Assembly (NCBI GenBank): GCA_021203885.1
Contig: JAJQAH010000081.1
Coordinates: 1 to 35,925 of the forward strand
Direction: 5' to 3'
From: Oscillospiraceae bacterium
Lineage (GTDB): Bacteria; Bacillota; Clostridia; Oscillospirales; Oscillospiraceae
Length of the DNA stretch: 35,925 bases
The notes under the pieces were generated by a model. It saw nothing but the letters and a program-made list of their open reading frames with translations. It did no database searches and had not been told where the DNA came from. The translations under genes and the position numbers were made by a program. Positions 16,989-27,080 of this stretch are shown here, piece by piece (positions within the stretch are counted from its first letter, which is position 1; each line of letters starts with the position of its first letter).

Positions 16989-17873
16989 ATGGGCGAAAAA
17001 GACGATATGCAGATCCAGTGGTATCCCGGACATATGACCCGGACCCGGCGTCAGATGGAGCAGGATATCAAGCTCGTGGACATGGTGGCCGAACTGCTGG
17101 ACGCCAGGATCCCCATCTCCTCCCGCAATCCGGATATCGACAGCATCGCGGGGAACAAGCCCCGGATGATCATTCTGAACCGGGCGGATCAGGCCGATCC
17201 GGCGGAGAACGCCCGCTGGGCCGACTGGTTCCGGCAGCAGGGATACACCGTGCTGGAGACCGACAGCAAAAGCGGAAAGGGCGTGTCCGGATTTGCCCCG
17301 GCGGCCAGAAAGGCCTGCGCGGATCTGATCGCCCGCTGGAAGGAAAAGGGCCAGGTGGGCCGCCCGGTCCGGGCCATGATCGTGGGCATCCCGAACGTGG
17401 GCAAGTCCACGCTGATCAACAGGCTGGCGGGCCGCCGGTCCGCCAAAACGGAGAACCGGCCGGGTGTCACCCGGGGCAAGCAGTGGGTGACGGTGGACAA
17501 ATCCCTGCAGCTTTTGGACACACCCGGGATCCTGTGGCCGAAATTCGACGACGAGCGCACCGGCATGAACCTGGCGTTCACCGGCGCGGTCAAGGGGGAC
17601 GTACTGGACCGGGAGACCCTGGCCTATCATCTGGCGGAGCTGCTGGCCGCCCGTTACCCGAAAGCTCTGGAGGACCGGTACCACATCCAGGTGGATCCGG
17701 CCAGGCCCGGCTGGGAGATCCTGGAGGAGGCAGGCCGGAAGCGGGGCTTTCTGATCTCCGGCGGCGAGGTGGATATGGAGCGGATGGCCCGGCTTCTGCT
17801 GGACGACTTCCGGAACGGAAAACTCGGGAATTTTACCCTGGAGACCGTGGACGATCTGGAGGACCGTTCATGA
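16989..17873 (+). CDS. rbgA: Ribosome biogenesis GTPase YlqF/RbgA
   Basis: [28 protein letters not shown], permuted G motifs ([30 protein letters not shown]). Confidence 0.95.
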   Translation: MGEKDDMQIQWYPGHMTRTRRQMEQDIKLVDMVAELLDARIPISSRNPDIDSIAGNKPRMIILNRADQADPAENARWADWFRQQGYTVLETDSKSGKGVSGFAPAARKACADLIARWKEKGQVGRPVRAMIVGIPNVGKSTLINRLAGRRSAKTENRPGVTRGKQWVTVDKSLQLLDTPGILWPKFDDERTGMNLAFTGAVKGDVLDRETLAYHLAELLAARYPKALEDRYHIQVDPARPGWEILEEAGRKRGFLISGGEVDMERMARLLLDDFRNGKLGNFTLETVDDLEDRS

Positions 17874-18496
17874 GTGATCTGTGGGAGATCGAGAGGGAAT
17901 GCGGCGAGAAGGGTTACCGGGCGGTCTGCGGCGTGGACGAGGCCGGCGCGGGTCCGCTGGCCGGCGCCGTATACGCAGCCGCCGTGATCCTGCCCACGGA
18001 TGCGGACCTTCCGGGGCTGAACGACTCCAAGAAACTGACGGAGAAAAAGAGGGAAGAACTGTTCCCCCTGATCCGGGAGCAGGCAATCGCTTACGCCGTC
18101 CGGTGGGTGGACGCCGGGGAGATCGACGAGATCAACATCCTGAACGCCCGGATGAAGGCCATGGAGCTGTGCATCCGGGCTCTGGACCCGCCGGCGGACT
18201 TCGCCCTGATCGACGGCAACCGGGACGCCGGCATCACCGTTCCCCACATGACGGTGGTCGGCGGGGACGGGAAGAGCGCCAGTATCGCCGCGGCCTCCGT
18301 TCTGGCCAAGGTGTCCAGGGATCACTATATGCAGGAGATGGACCGGCTGTATCCGGGCTACGGATTCGCCGGCCATAAGGGATACGGAACGAAAGCCCAC
18401 TACGAGGCCATCGCCCGGCTGGGGCCCTGCCCCATCCACCGGCGGACCTTCCTGAAGAAGCTCCGGCTTCCGGAGCAGGACCGGAAAGAGGGATGA
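17870..18496 (+). CDS. rnhB: Ribonuclease HII
   Basis: [56 protein letters not shown] overlap with rbgA. Confidence 0.96.
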   Translation: MSDLWEIERECGEKGYRAVCGVDEAGAGPLAGAVYAAAVILPTDADLPGLNDSKKLTEKKREELFPLIREQAIAYAVRWVDAGEIDEINILNARMKAMELCIRALDPPADFALIDGNRDAGITVPHMTVVGGDGKSASIAAASVLAKVSRDHYMQEMDRLYPGYGFAGHKGYGTKAHYEAIARLGPCPIHRRTFLKKLRLPEQDRKEG

Positions 18497-19983
18497 TGAT
18501 GCAATATACAAGCACGAGAGACAAGAATCTGCACCTTACGGGATCGCAGGCCATCGCCCAGGGACTGTCCCCGGAGGGCGGCCTGCTGGTGCCGGAAAAT
18601 TTCCCGCACCTGAGTGCGGAGGACCTGGACGGCCTGAAACGGGTCAGCTATCCGGAGCGGGCGGCGCGGGTCATGAGCCTGTTTCTGGATGACTTTTCCG
18701 AGGAGGAACTGAAGGACTTTTCAGACCGGGCTTACAGCCGCTTCGATACGCCGACGGTGACGCCCCTGCGCATCCTGAACGGGAACACGTTCTGCCTGGA
18801 GCTGTGGCACGGACCCACCTGCGCGTTCAAGGATCTTGCGCTGCAGATGTTGCCGCTGCTGCTGACCTCCGCCCTTCAGAAGAACGGGGAGGACAGGAAG
18901 GCTTTCGTCCTGGCGGCCACCTCCGGCGATACGGGCAAGGCGGCGCTGGAAGGGTTCCGGGACGTGGACCGGACGAAGATCCTGACCTTTTACCCCCAGA
19001 ACGGGGTGTCCAGGATCCAGAAGCTGCAGATGGTTACCCAGGAGGGAAACAATGTGGGCGTGTGCGCCGTGGACGGGAATTTCGACGACGCCCAGGCCGG
19101 CGTGAAGCGCCTCTTTACGGACCCGGAGATCGCGGCGCGGCTGGACGATAAGGGATTCTTCCTGACATCCGCCAACTCCATCAACTGGGGCCGGGTGCTG
19201 CCGCAGATCGTCTACTACGTCTCCGTTTACTGCCAGCTGCGGAAGGCCGGCGCCATGCCGCCGGACGGGCATATGAACGTGTGCGTGCCCACCGGGAATT
19301 TCGGCAATATCCTGGCCGCCTATTACGCGAAAAAGATGGGCGTGCCCATCGGCAAGCTGATCTGCGCCTCCAACAGCAACAATGTGCTGACCGATTTTAT
19401 AAAGACCGGTACCTACGACCGGAACCGGACATTCTATCAGACCATCTCCCCGTCCATGGATATCCTGGTCTCCTCCAATCTGGAGCGTCTGCTCTTCGAC
19501 CTGTCCGGAGAGGACGATGCCTTAATCGCGGGCTATATGGACCAGCTGTCCCGGGACGGGAAGTATACCGTGACGGAGGAGATCACCGCTAAGATTCAGG
19601 ATCAGTTCGAGGCCGGGTTCTGCGATGAGAATATGACCCGGCTGACCATCAACTCCATGTGGTGGGATGTGAACTACCTGGTCGATCCCCACACGGCCGT
19701 GGCCTTTCAGGTGCTGGGCCGGTACCGGGACCGGACGGGGGACGAGAGTCCCGCCGTCGTGGTGTCCACGGCCAGCCCCTATAAATTCTGCGGCAGCGTC
19801 CTCGAGGCCCTGGGCGCCTCGGGCGTGGCCAACGGCGGCGCCGAGCTGATCGGCAAGCTGCAGAATCTGACGGAGGTCCCGGCGCCCGCTCCCCTGGCGG
19901 ATCTGGCCGACCGGGAGATCCGGTTCACCGGGTGCGTCGAGCCGGACGAGATGGCCGGCCCGGTCCTGGAGATGCTCTCTTGA
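18493..19983 (+). CDS. thrC: Threonine synthase
   Basis: YTSTRDKNLHLTGSQAIAQGLSPEGGLLVPE, HGPTCAFKDLALQMLP, AATSGDTGKAALEGF. Confidence 0.95.
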   Translation: MMMQYTSTRDKNLHLTGSQAIAQGLSPEGGLLVPENFPHLSAEDLDGLKRVSYPERAARVMSLFLDDFSEEELKDFSDRAYSRFDTPTVTPLRILNGNTFCLELWHGPTCAFKDLALQMLPLLLTSALQKNGEDRKAFVLAATSGDTGKAALEGFRDVDRTKILTFYPQNGVSRIQKLQMVTQEGNNVGVCAVDGNFDDAQAGVKRLFTDPEIAARLDDKGFFLTSANSINWGRVLPQIVYYVSVYCQLRKAGAMPPDGHMNVCVPTGNFGNILAAYYAKKMGVPIGKLICASNSNNVLTDFIKTGTYDRNRTFYQTISPSMDILVSSNLERLLFDLSGEDDALIAGYMDQLSRDGKYTVTEEITAKIQDQFEAGFCDENMTRLTINSMWWDVNYLVDPHTAVAFQVLGRYRDRTGDESPAVVVSTASPYKFCGSVLEALGASGVANGGAELIGKLQNLTEVPAPAPLADLADREIRFTGCVEPDEMAGPVLEMLS

Positions 19984-20007
19984 GCGATCCAGAACGGAGG
20001 TAATCTT

Positions 20008-20691
20008 TTGGCACTGTACGCCCTGGGGGATCCGCACCTGTCCCTGACCGTGGAAAAACCCATGGATGTCTTCGGCGGCGCCTGGGAGGGGTATGTGGAC
20101 AAACTGAAGCGGGGACTGTCCGTCCTGACGCCGGAGGACACGCTGGTGCTCTGCGGGGATCTGTCCTGGGGAATGGACCTGCCGGAGGCCCGGGAGGACT
20201 TTGCCTTTCTGGACTCTTTCCCCGGCCGCAAGTATCTGATCAAGGGGAACCACGACTACTGGTGGACCACGGCCGCCAAGATGGAGAAATTCTTCCAACA
20301 GGAGGGCTTTTCCACCTTCCAGCTGCTGCACAACAACTGCCGCTTTTACGGCGACACCGCCCTGTGCGGGACCCGGGGATGGTCCTTCGACGAGGAGGAG
20401 GAGGGCGACCGGAAGGTGTTCGACCGGGAGCTGATCCGGCTGGAGACCTCCCTGAAGGCGGCGGGAGATGCCGAGAAGATCTGTTTTCTCCACTATCCGC
20501 CCTTCCGGGCCGGACGGGCCGAAGGGGAATTCGTGGAGCTGATGGAGCGCTACGGGGTGCGCACCTGCTGTTACGGGCATCTGCACGGGGACGCGCAGCG
20601 CATGGCCCTGACCGGCGAGCACGGCGGGATCCGCTATATCCTCGTGGCGGCGGACGCTGTCGGCTTTTCGCCGGTTATGATCCTGCCGTGA
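20008..20691 (+). CDS. Metallophosphoesterase
   Basis: GDPHL, GDLSWGMD, KGNHDYWW, YGHLHGD motifs; TTG start after CGGAGGT. Confidence 0.9.
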   Translation: MALYALGDPHLSLTVEKPMDVFGGAWEGYVDKLKRGLSVLTPEDTLVLCGDLSWGMDLPEAREDFAFLDSFPGRKYLIKGNHDYWWTTAAKMEKFFQQEGFSTFQLLHNNCRFYGDTALCGTRGWSFDEEEEGDRKVFDRELIRLETSLKAAGDAEKICFLHYPPFRAGRAEGEFVELMERYGVRTCCYGHLHGDAQRMALTGEHGGIRYILVAADAVGFSPVMILP

Positions 20692-20751
20692 GACATCGGC
20701 CGTGTTCATATGTTCGCGCAGGTTTGTTAATAAAAAATTTACCGAAAAAGT

Positions 20752-20781
20752 GTGGCATTTCCTGTCACTTTCTGGTAAAAT
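20752..20781 (+). promoter_or_regulatory. Putative promoter for tig
   Basis: GTGGCA-N18-TAAAAT with extended -10 (TGGTAAAAT). Confidence 0.5.
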
Positions 20782-20831
20782 AAGGGACGATGAAAAAACG
20801 GCCCCTTCCGGGGCCCGACTGGGAGGAAAAC

Positions 20832-22565
20832 ATGAACGTAAAAAGTGCGGAGAAGCAGGAAAACAGCACGGTCAAACTGGAGATCGAAGTGCCCGCCGAG
20901 GAGTTCGACGCGGCCGTGGACAAAGTTTATAAGAAGAACAAGTCGAAATATAATGTGCCCGGCTTCCGGAAGGGCAAGTGCCCCCGGAAGATCTTCGAGA
21001 GCATGTACGGACCATCCGTCCTGTACGGGGACGCCATTGAAATGGTGTATCCGGATGCCTATGACGACGCGATCAAGGATCAGGATCTGTGCCCCGTGAC
21101 CTATCCTGAGATCGATATCGTGTCGGTGGGCAAGGAGGGCCTTGTTTTCAGCGCGGTGGTGACCGTCAAGCCCGAGGTGAAACTGGGACAGTATAAGGGC
21201 CTTTCTGCGCCCAAGCCGGAGGTGGAGGTCACCGAGGAGAGCATCATGCATGAGATGCAGCCTCTGATCGACCAGGCCAGCCGCCTGGTATCCGTCGAGC
21301 GCCCGGCGCAGACGGGAGACACGGTGATCATCGATTTCCAGGGGACGATCGACGGCGAACCCATCGAGGGGGGATCCAGCGAGAACTTTAACCTGGAGCT
21401 CGGGTCCAACACCTTTATCCCCGGTTTTGAGGACGGCGTGGTGGGAATGGAGATCGATGAGACGAAGGAGATCCCCGTCACGTTCCCAAAGGAGTACTCG
21501 GAGGACCTGGCCAACAAGGACGCCGTGTTCACCGTGACCCTGCATGAGATCAAGGAGAAGGAAGTACCGGAGCTGGACGACGACTTCGCGAAGGACGTGT
21601 CCGAGTTCGAGACGCTGGACGAGCTGAAGAAAAGTCTCGCCGACAATCTGGAGAAGAACCTGAAGAAGGAATCCGAAGATGCTTTCCGGGACGCTCTGAT
21701 CCGCCAGGTATGCGAGAACGCCGAGGTGGAGATCCCCAAGGCCATGGTCGACCAGGCCGTCGAGGACAGATTGAACGAGATGAGCCGGTCCCTGCAGCAG
21801 CAGGGCCTGACCCTGGACCAGTATCTGGGCTACTACGGGCTGAGCCGTGACCAGATGGCCGATCAGCTGCGGGGCCAGTGCCAGCAGGAGATCCTTCAGA
21901 ATCTGGTGCTGGACGCCGTCACCGAGGCCGAGAATATCGAGGCCACCGACGAGGAGATCGAAGAGGTCTACAAGAACGGCGGCCTGGACGCCCAGAACAA
22001 TCCGATCGAAGAAGAAGAACTCCGCCAGATGATCAGCGAGGAGGATATGAGGTATAACCTGGTGCGGACGAAGACGGTCGACGTCATCGTGGACAGCGCG
22101 ACTGTTGCCGACGAACCCGAAGAAAAAGAGAGCGACAATAGTCCGCAGCAGAAGAAAGCAGGTGAGGCCGAAACGGAGGCCGATGCCGATCAGGGGACCG
22201 AGGAATCCGGAGATGAGAAGAAAGATTCCGGAAAGGACAGCGGGACCGAGAAGAGCACGACCAAAAAAAGCGGGAGCGCGAAGAGCAGCACCGCCAAGAA
22301 GAGCGACAGCGGAAAGACCGCGTCTGCCAAGAAGAGCGACAGCAGCAAGACCGCTTCCGCCAAGAAGAGCGACAGCAGCAAGACCGCTTCCGCCAAGAAG
22401 AGCGACAGCGGGAAATCCGCGTCCGCCAAGAAGAGCGGGACCGAAAAGGAGACCGCGAAGGAATCCGGGACCGCCAAGAAGAGCACGGCCGCCAAAAAGA
22501 GCGGCAGCTCGGGCAGTACCGCGAAAAAGAGCGGGACAAAAAAGAGTTCCGACTCGAAAGAATAA
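20832..22565 (+). CDS. tig: Trigger factor with about 145-residue low-complexity C-terminal tail
   Basis: VPGFRKGKCPRKIFESMYG, GDTVIIDFQGTIDGEPIEGGSSENFNLELGSNTFIPGFEDGVVGM; upstream of clpP-clpX; RBS GGGAGG before ATG 20832. Confidence 0.95.
   Translation: MNVKSAEKQENSTVKLEIEVPAEEFDAAVDKVYKKNKSKYNVPGFRKGKCPRKIFESMYGPSVLYGDAIEMVYPDAYDDAIKDQDLCPVTYPEIDIVSVGKEGLVFSAVVTVKPEVKLGQYKGLSAPKPEVEVTEESIMHEMQPLIDQASRLVSVERPAQTGDTVIIDFQGTIDGEPIEGGSSENFNLELGSNTFIPGFEDGVVGMEIDETKEIPVTFPKEYSEDLANKDAVFTVTLHEIKEKEVPELDDDFAKDVSEFETLDELKKSLADNLEKNLKKESEDAFRDALIRQVCENAEVEIPKAMVDQAVEDRLNEMSRSLQQQGLTLDQYLGYYGLSRDQMADQLRGQCQQEILQNLVLDAVTEAENIEATDEEIEEVYKNGGLDAQNNPIEEEELRQMISEEDMRYNLVRTKTVDVIVDSATVADEPEEKESDNSPQQKKAGEAETEADADQGTEESGDEKKDSGKDSGTEKSTTKKSGSAKSSTAKKSDSGKTASAKKSDSSKTASAKKSDSSKTASAKKSDSGKSASAKKSGTEKETAKESGTAKKSTAAKKSGSSGSTAKKSGTKKSSDSKE
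22293..22424 (+). repeat. Four 33-nt in-frame tandem units (AKKSDSSKTAS-type) in tig
   Basis: GCCAAGAAGAGCGACAGC at 22293, 22326, 22359 and 22392; partial copy at 22425. Confidence 0.95.
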
Positions 22566-22637
22566 CCTTGGGGCCGCCATCGGCCCTCATGACGGATCCG
22601 GAGGGATCCGAAATCAGAAAGAAGGAGGAGAAGACCT

Positions 22638-23219
22638 ATGAGTTTAGTTCCATATGTAATTGAGCAGACAAGCCGGGGAGAGCGCTCCTATGACATTTTT
22701 TCCCGCTTGCTGAACGACCGTATCGTGTTCCTGGGCGAGGAGGTCAATGAAACGACCGCCAGTCTGGTTGTGGCGCAGCTGCTTTACCTGGAGGCCCAGG
22801 ACCCTGAAAAGGAGATCCAGTTCTATATCAACAGCCCGGGCGGTTCCGTAACCGACGGGATGGCGATCTATGACACCATGCAGTATATCAAATGCGACGT
22901 GTCCACCATCTGCGTGGGCATGGCGGCGTCCATGGGTGCTTTTCTGCTGTCCGCCGGAGCCAAGGGACACCGGCTGGCGCTTCCCAATGCGGAGATCATG
23001 ATCCATCAGCCCTCCGCCGGGACGCAGGGCCAGATCACCGATATGGCGATCCACCTGAAAAGACTGGAGACCATCAAGAAGAGAATGAACGAGATCCTCG
23101 CCGAGAATACCGGTAGGACCCTGGAAGAGGTGACCGAGGCGACCGAGCGTGACAACTTCATGTCCGCGCAGGAGGCTCTGGATTTCGGTCTGATCGACCA
23201 GGTCATCGAGAAGAGATAA
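22638..23219 (+). CDS. clpP: ATP-dependent Clp protease proteolytic subunit
   Basis: [53 protein letters not shown]. Confidence 0.98.
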   Translation: MSLVPYVIEQTSRGERSYDIFSRLLNDRIVFLGEEVNETTASLVVAQLLYLEAQDPEKEIQFYINSPGGSVTDGMAIYDTMQYIKCDVSTICVGMAASMGAFLLSAGAKGHRLALPNAEIMIHQPSAGTQGQITDMAIHLKRLETIKKRMNEILAENTGRTLEEVTEATERDNFMSAQEALDFGLIDQVIEKR

Positions 23220-23274
23220 GAAAAGGAACCGTCAGGATCCTTTCATGTACTTTGTGTCAGCGAGGTGAGGTTTT

Positions 23275-24555
23275 TTGCCAAGAGATGAGATCAAACAGGT
23301 TCGGTGTTCCTTCTGCGGGAAGCATCAGGACGAGGTCCAGCGGATCATCGCCGGGCCGGGCGCGTATATCTGCGATGAGTGCGTGCATCTGTGCCTGAGC
23401 ATCCTGGGGGAGGACGCCCCCTATCCGGAGGTCAATCCTTTTCCGGTGGAGGCACCGGATAAACTGCCGAGGCCCAGCGAGATCCGGAAGAAACTGGATC
23501 AGTATATCATCGGGCAGGACGAGACGAAAGTCGCCCTGTCCGTTGCGGTGTATAACCACTACAAACGCGTCTACTACGGGGACGGGGGAGACGTGGAACT
23601 GCAGAAGAGCAATATCCTGATGCTGGGGCCGACGGGCAGCGGCAAGACCCTTTTCGCCCAGACACTGGCCCGGATCCTGAACGTTCCCTTCGCCATCGCC
23701 GACGCCACGACGCTGACGGAAGCCGGCTACGTGGGCGACGATGTGGAAAATATCCTGCTCCGGCTGGTTCAGGCGGCGGACTTCGACGTGGAGCTGGCCG
23801 AGCGGGGTATCATCTATGTGGACGAGATCGATAAGATCGGCCGCAAGAGCGAGAACACGTCCATTACCCGGGATGTGTCCGGCGAGGGCGTGCAGCAGTC
23901 CCTGCTGAAGATCCTGGAGGGCACGGTTGCCAATGTGCCGCCTCAGGGGGGCAGGAAGCATCCCCACCAGGAATTCATCCAGGTGAATACGAAGAATATC
24001 CTCTTCATCTGCGGCGGCGCCTTCGACGGACTGGAAAAGATCATCGAGAGCCGGGAGGATAAGAAGAGCATCGGCTTCGGCGCGGAGATCACCACGAAAA
24101 AAGAGGACCAGGGCAGCGAGATCCTGCAGGACGTGCAGCCCCATGACCTGATGAAGTACGGGATCATCCCCGAACTGGTTGGCAGACTGCCCGTGGTCAC
24201 GGCGCTGCATCCCCTGACCCGGGATCAGCTGATCCAGATCCTGACCGAGCCGAAGAACGCGCTGGTCAAACAGTACCAGAAGCTGCTGGAATACGATCAT
24301 GTGAAACTGACGTTCCAGGAGGAGGCGCTGGAGGCTATCGCGGATCTGGCGCTGGAGAGAGAGATCGGTGCCCGCGGACTGCGGGCCATCATGGAAAGCG
24401 TGATGAACAGAGTCATGTACGAGATCCCCGACAAACCGGAGATCCAGGAAGTGGTCATCACGGAGGCCTGCGTGCGGGACGGCGCGCAGCCGAAGCTTAT
24501 CAAAAAATCCAACAGAAAGCCCAAGATCAAACTGGATCCCGCCGCCAATTCATGA
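23275..24555 (+). CDS. clpX: ATP-dependent Clp protease ATP-binding subunit ClpX
   Basis: N-terminal CSFCGK...CDECVHLC zinc finger, [28 protein letters not shown] start. Confidence 0.97.
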   Translation: MPRDEIKQVRCSFCGKHQDEVQRIIAGPGAYICDECVHLCLSILGEDAPYPEVNPFPVEAPDKLPRPSEIRKKLDQYIIGQDETKVALSVAVYNHYKRVYYGDGGDVELQKSNILMLGPTGSGKTLFAQTLARILNVPFAIADATTLTEAGYVGDDVENILLRLVQAADFDVELAERGIIYVDEIDKIGRKSENTSITRDVSGEGVQQSLLKILEGTVANVPPQGGRKHPHQEFIQVNTKNILFICGGAFDGLEKIIESREDKKSIGFGAEITTKKEDQGSEILQDVQPHDLMKYGIIPELVGRLPVVTALHPLTRDQLIQILTEPKNALVKQYQKLLEYDHVKLTFQEEALEAIADLALEREIGARGLRAIMESVMNRVMYEIPDKPEIQEVVITEACVRDGAQPKLIKKSNRKPKIKLDPAANS

Positions 24556-24579
24556 GCGGCGGAACATATCCCGTCTTTC

Positions 24580-24620
24580 CCGGGGCAGGCTGGGAACGCC
24601 TGTCCCGGTTCACATTTTTT
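24580..24620 (+). terminator. Hairpin with downstream T run between clpX and lon (possible attenuator)
   Basis: CCGGGGCAGGC-TGGGAAC-GCCTGTCCCGG (11 pairs, one G-U), then TTCACATTTTTT. Confidence 0.45.
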
Positions 24621-24645
24621 GGGAAAGTTAGGAAGGAGAAAGGCA

Positions 24646-27075
24646 GTGCCTGAAACTGTTAACGATTTAACGGCCAGCGGACTGGAGCGGATGCCGGTGC
24701 TGGCCCTGCGCGGGGGGACCGTGTTCCCGGGGATGACGTTCCATTGCGACGTCTCCAGATCGATCTCCATTAAAGCGCTGGAAACTTCCATGGAAGAAAA
24801 TATGCCGGTTTTTCTGGTGACGCAGAAGGAGATCACCGTGGAGAAACCGAAAAGAAAAGACCTGTACGATATCGGAACGATCTGCAGCGTGAGACAGCTG
24901 CTGCGCACCCCGGAAGGCGATGTCCGGGTCATGGTCGACGGGACCAGCCGCGGCCGCCTCAACAGGCTGGTCAAGCGGGACCCATGCCTGGAGGCGCTGG
25001 TGGAGGAGCTGCCGGAACCGAAAGTCGGGAAGAAGACCACCCGGACGGAGGCGCTGATCCGCCGCGTATATGAACTGTTCGAGACTTACTGCACCCTGGC
25101 GCCCCGCATCAATCCGGAGACGTTTTTTAACGTGATCTCCAAGGACGATCCGGGGTTCATCGCCGACTATATCGCACAGAATATCCAGCTGACCACGGAG
25201 GACAAGCAGGCGGTCCTGGAGCAGCTGAACCCGGTGCGGCGTCTCAGCAAACTGGCGCAGATCCTTTCCCATGAGGTGGATGTGCTCCAGATCGAGGAGG
25301 AGATGCAGAGCAAACTGCAGGAGCAGATCACCCAGAATCAGCGGGATCAGATGCTGCGGGAGCAGGCCAAGGTGATCCAGAAGGAACTGGGGGAGGACGA
25401 CGACTCCGAGATCACGGAATACCGGGAGAAGATCGCGGCGACCAAGCTGACCGAGGAGGCAGAGAAGAAACTGCTGCAGGAGCTGGACCGGCTGGAAAAA
25501 CAGCCCTACGGCTCCGCGGAGGCCTCCGTCATCCGGAATTACCTGGATACGGTGCTGGAGCTGCCCTGGGGCAAATACACGAAGGAGCGGGTCAACGTGG
25601 AGTCGGCCCGCAGCGTGCTGGACGCGGACCATTACGGCCTGGACAAGGTCAAGGAGCGCATCCTGGAATTTCTGGCTGTCAAGCAGCTGGCCCCGGATCT
25701 GAAAGGGCAGATCCTGTGCCTGGTGGGACCGCCGGGCACAGGCAAGACGTCCGTGGCCAAGAGCATGGCCAGAGCGCTGAACCGGAACCTGGCCCGGATC
25801 TCCCTGGGCGGGATCCACGACGAGGCCGAGATCCGCGGGCACCGGAAGACCTATGTGGGCGCCATGCCCGGACGGATCGTGTCGGCCGTGCGGCAGGCGG
25901 GCAGTATGAATCCGCTGATCCTGATGGACGAGATCGACAAGATCGGGATGGATCAGCGGGGGGACCCTTCTTTTGCCCTGCTGGAGGTGCTGGATTCGGA
26001 GCAGAATTCCACCTTCCGGGATAATTTCCTGGAGATCCCCTTTGATCTGTCAGACGTCATGTTCGTGACCACCGCCAACACCACGGAGACCATTCCCCGG
26101 CCGCTGCTGGACCGGATGGAGGTCATCGAGCTTCCGTCCTACACGGACGAGGAGAAACTGCAGATCGCGAAGAAACATCTGCTGCCCAAGGAGCGTGCCC
26201 GCCACGGTCTGAAAGCGGCCCAGCTGAAGGTCAGCGACGACGCGGTCCGGGAGATCATCGACGGCTATACGAGAGAGTCCGGCGTCCGGGTGCTGGAGCG
26301 GAATCTGGCTACCCTGTGCCGGAAGGCGGCCATGAAGCTGGTGTCCGAAGAAGGCCGCAGATCGGTGTCCGTCACCGCCGGAAACCTGGAGCAGTTTCTG
26401 GGGCCGCGGAAATTTTATCCGGAGCGCCAGGTGCTGGAGGATAAGGTGGGCGTGGCCAACGGGCTGGCCTGGACCAGCGTGGGCGGCGAACTGCTGCAGG
26501 TGGAGGTCAATGTCATGCCGGGCACCGGGAAACTGGTGCTGACGGGCAACCTGGGAGACGTCATGAAGGAGTCGGCCCAGGCGGCCCTGACCTATATCAG
26601 AAGCCAGGCGGAGAAATGGGGCCTGAAAAAAGATTTCTACAAGACGCAGGACATCCATGTGCATTTCCCGGAGGGTGCCATTCCCAAAGACGGGCCCTCC
26701 GCCGGCGTGACGATCACCACGGCCATGGCGTCCGCGCTGTGCGGCATTCCGGTCAAGGGAACCGTCTCCATGACCGGGGAGATCACGCTTCGGGGCCGGG
26801 TGCTTCCCATCGGCGGCCTGAAGGAGAAGACCATGGCGGCGCTCCGCAACGACATCCATACCGTGATCATCCCGAAGGACAATATGAACGATCTGGAAGA
26901 GATCGACCAGACGGTCCGGGAGGCCCTGCATTTTATCCCGGCCGAGCAGGTGGATACGGTGCTGAAAGAGGCGCTGGTCCGGTTCCCCGCACCGAAGAAA
27001 AAGCCGAAGCCGGCCGTCTCCGGCGCCTATAAGAAACCCGAAAAAACCGGGACCCCGCTGGGAATCCCCCAGTAG
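24646..27075 (+). CDS. lon: ATP-dependent protease Lon
   Basis: LVGPPGTGKTSVAKSMA, PKDGPSAGVTITTAM (catalytic Ser), LREQAKVIQKELGE; GTG 24646 with AAGGAG is preferred over the ORF start at 24619. Confidence 0.96.
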   Translation: MPETVNDLTASGLERMPVLALRGGTVFPGMTFHCDVSRSISIKALETSMEENMPVFLVTQKEITVEKPKRKDLYDIGTICSVRQLLRTPEGDVRVMVDGTSRGRLNRLVKRDPCLEALVEELPEPKVGKKTTRTEALIRRVYELFETYCTLAPRINPETFFNVISKDDPGFIADYIAQNIQLTTEDKQAVLEQLNPVRRLSKLAQILSHEVDVLQIEEEMQSKLQEQITQNQRDQMLREQAKVIQKELGEDDDSEITEYREKIAATKLTEEAEKKLLQELDRLEKQPYGSAEASVIRNYLDTVLELPWGKYTKERVNVESARSVLDADHYGLDKVKERILEFLAVKQLAPDLKGQILCLVGPPGTGKTSVAKSMARALNRNLARISLGGIHDEAEIRGHRKTYVGAMPGRIVSAVRQAGSMNPLILMDEIDKIGMDQRGDPSFALLEVLDSEQNSTFRDNFLEIPFDLSDVMFVTTANTTETIPRPLLDRMEVIELPSYTDEEKLQIAKKHLLPKERARHGLKAAQLKVSDDAVREIIDGYTRESGVRVLERNLATLCRKAAMKLVSEEGRRSVSVTAGNLEQFLGPRKFYPERQVLEDKVGVANGLAWTSVGGELLQVEVNVMPGTGKLVLTGNLGDVMKESAQAALTYIRSQAEKWGLKKDFYKTQDIHVHFPEGAIPKDGPSAGVTITTAMASALCGIPVKGTVSMTGEITLRGRVLPIGGLKEKTMAALRNDIHTVIIPKDNMNDLEEIDQTVREALHFIPAEQVDTVLKEALVRFPAPKKKPKPAVSGAYKKPEKTGTPLGIPQ

Positions 27076-27080
27076 GCTTC

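Noticed and set aside
16913-17869. N-terminal 319 residues of the 527 aa ORF that ends as RNase HII
   Set aside because: Out-of-frame reading through rbgA; the true rnhB start is ATG 17870 overlapping the rbgA stop.
22293-22440. CRISPR-like regular repeats
   Set aside because: Repeats are contiguous, 33-nt, in frame and lack unique spacers; coding tandem repeat.
20739-22580. 613 aa minus-strand ORF with ALLGGSGLAAVALLGG repeats
   Set aside because: Shadow frame of the tig coding repeats; no RBS or domain evidence.
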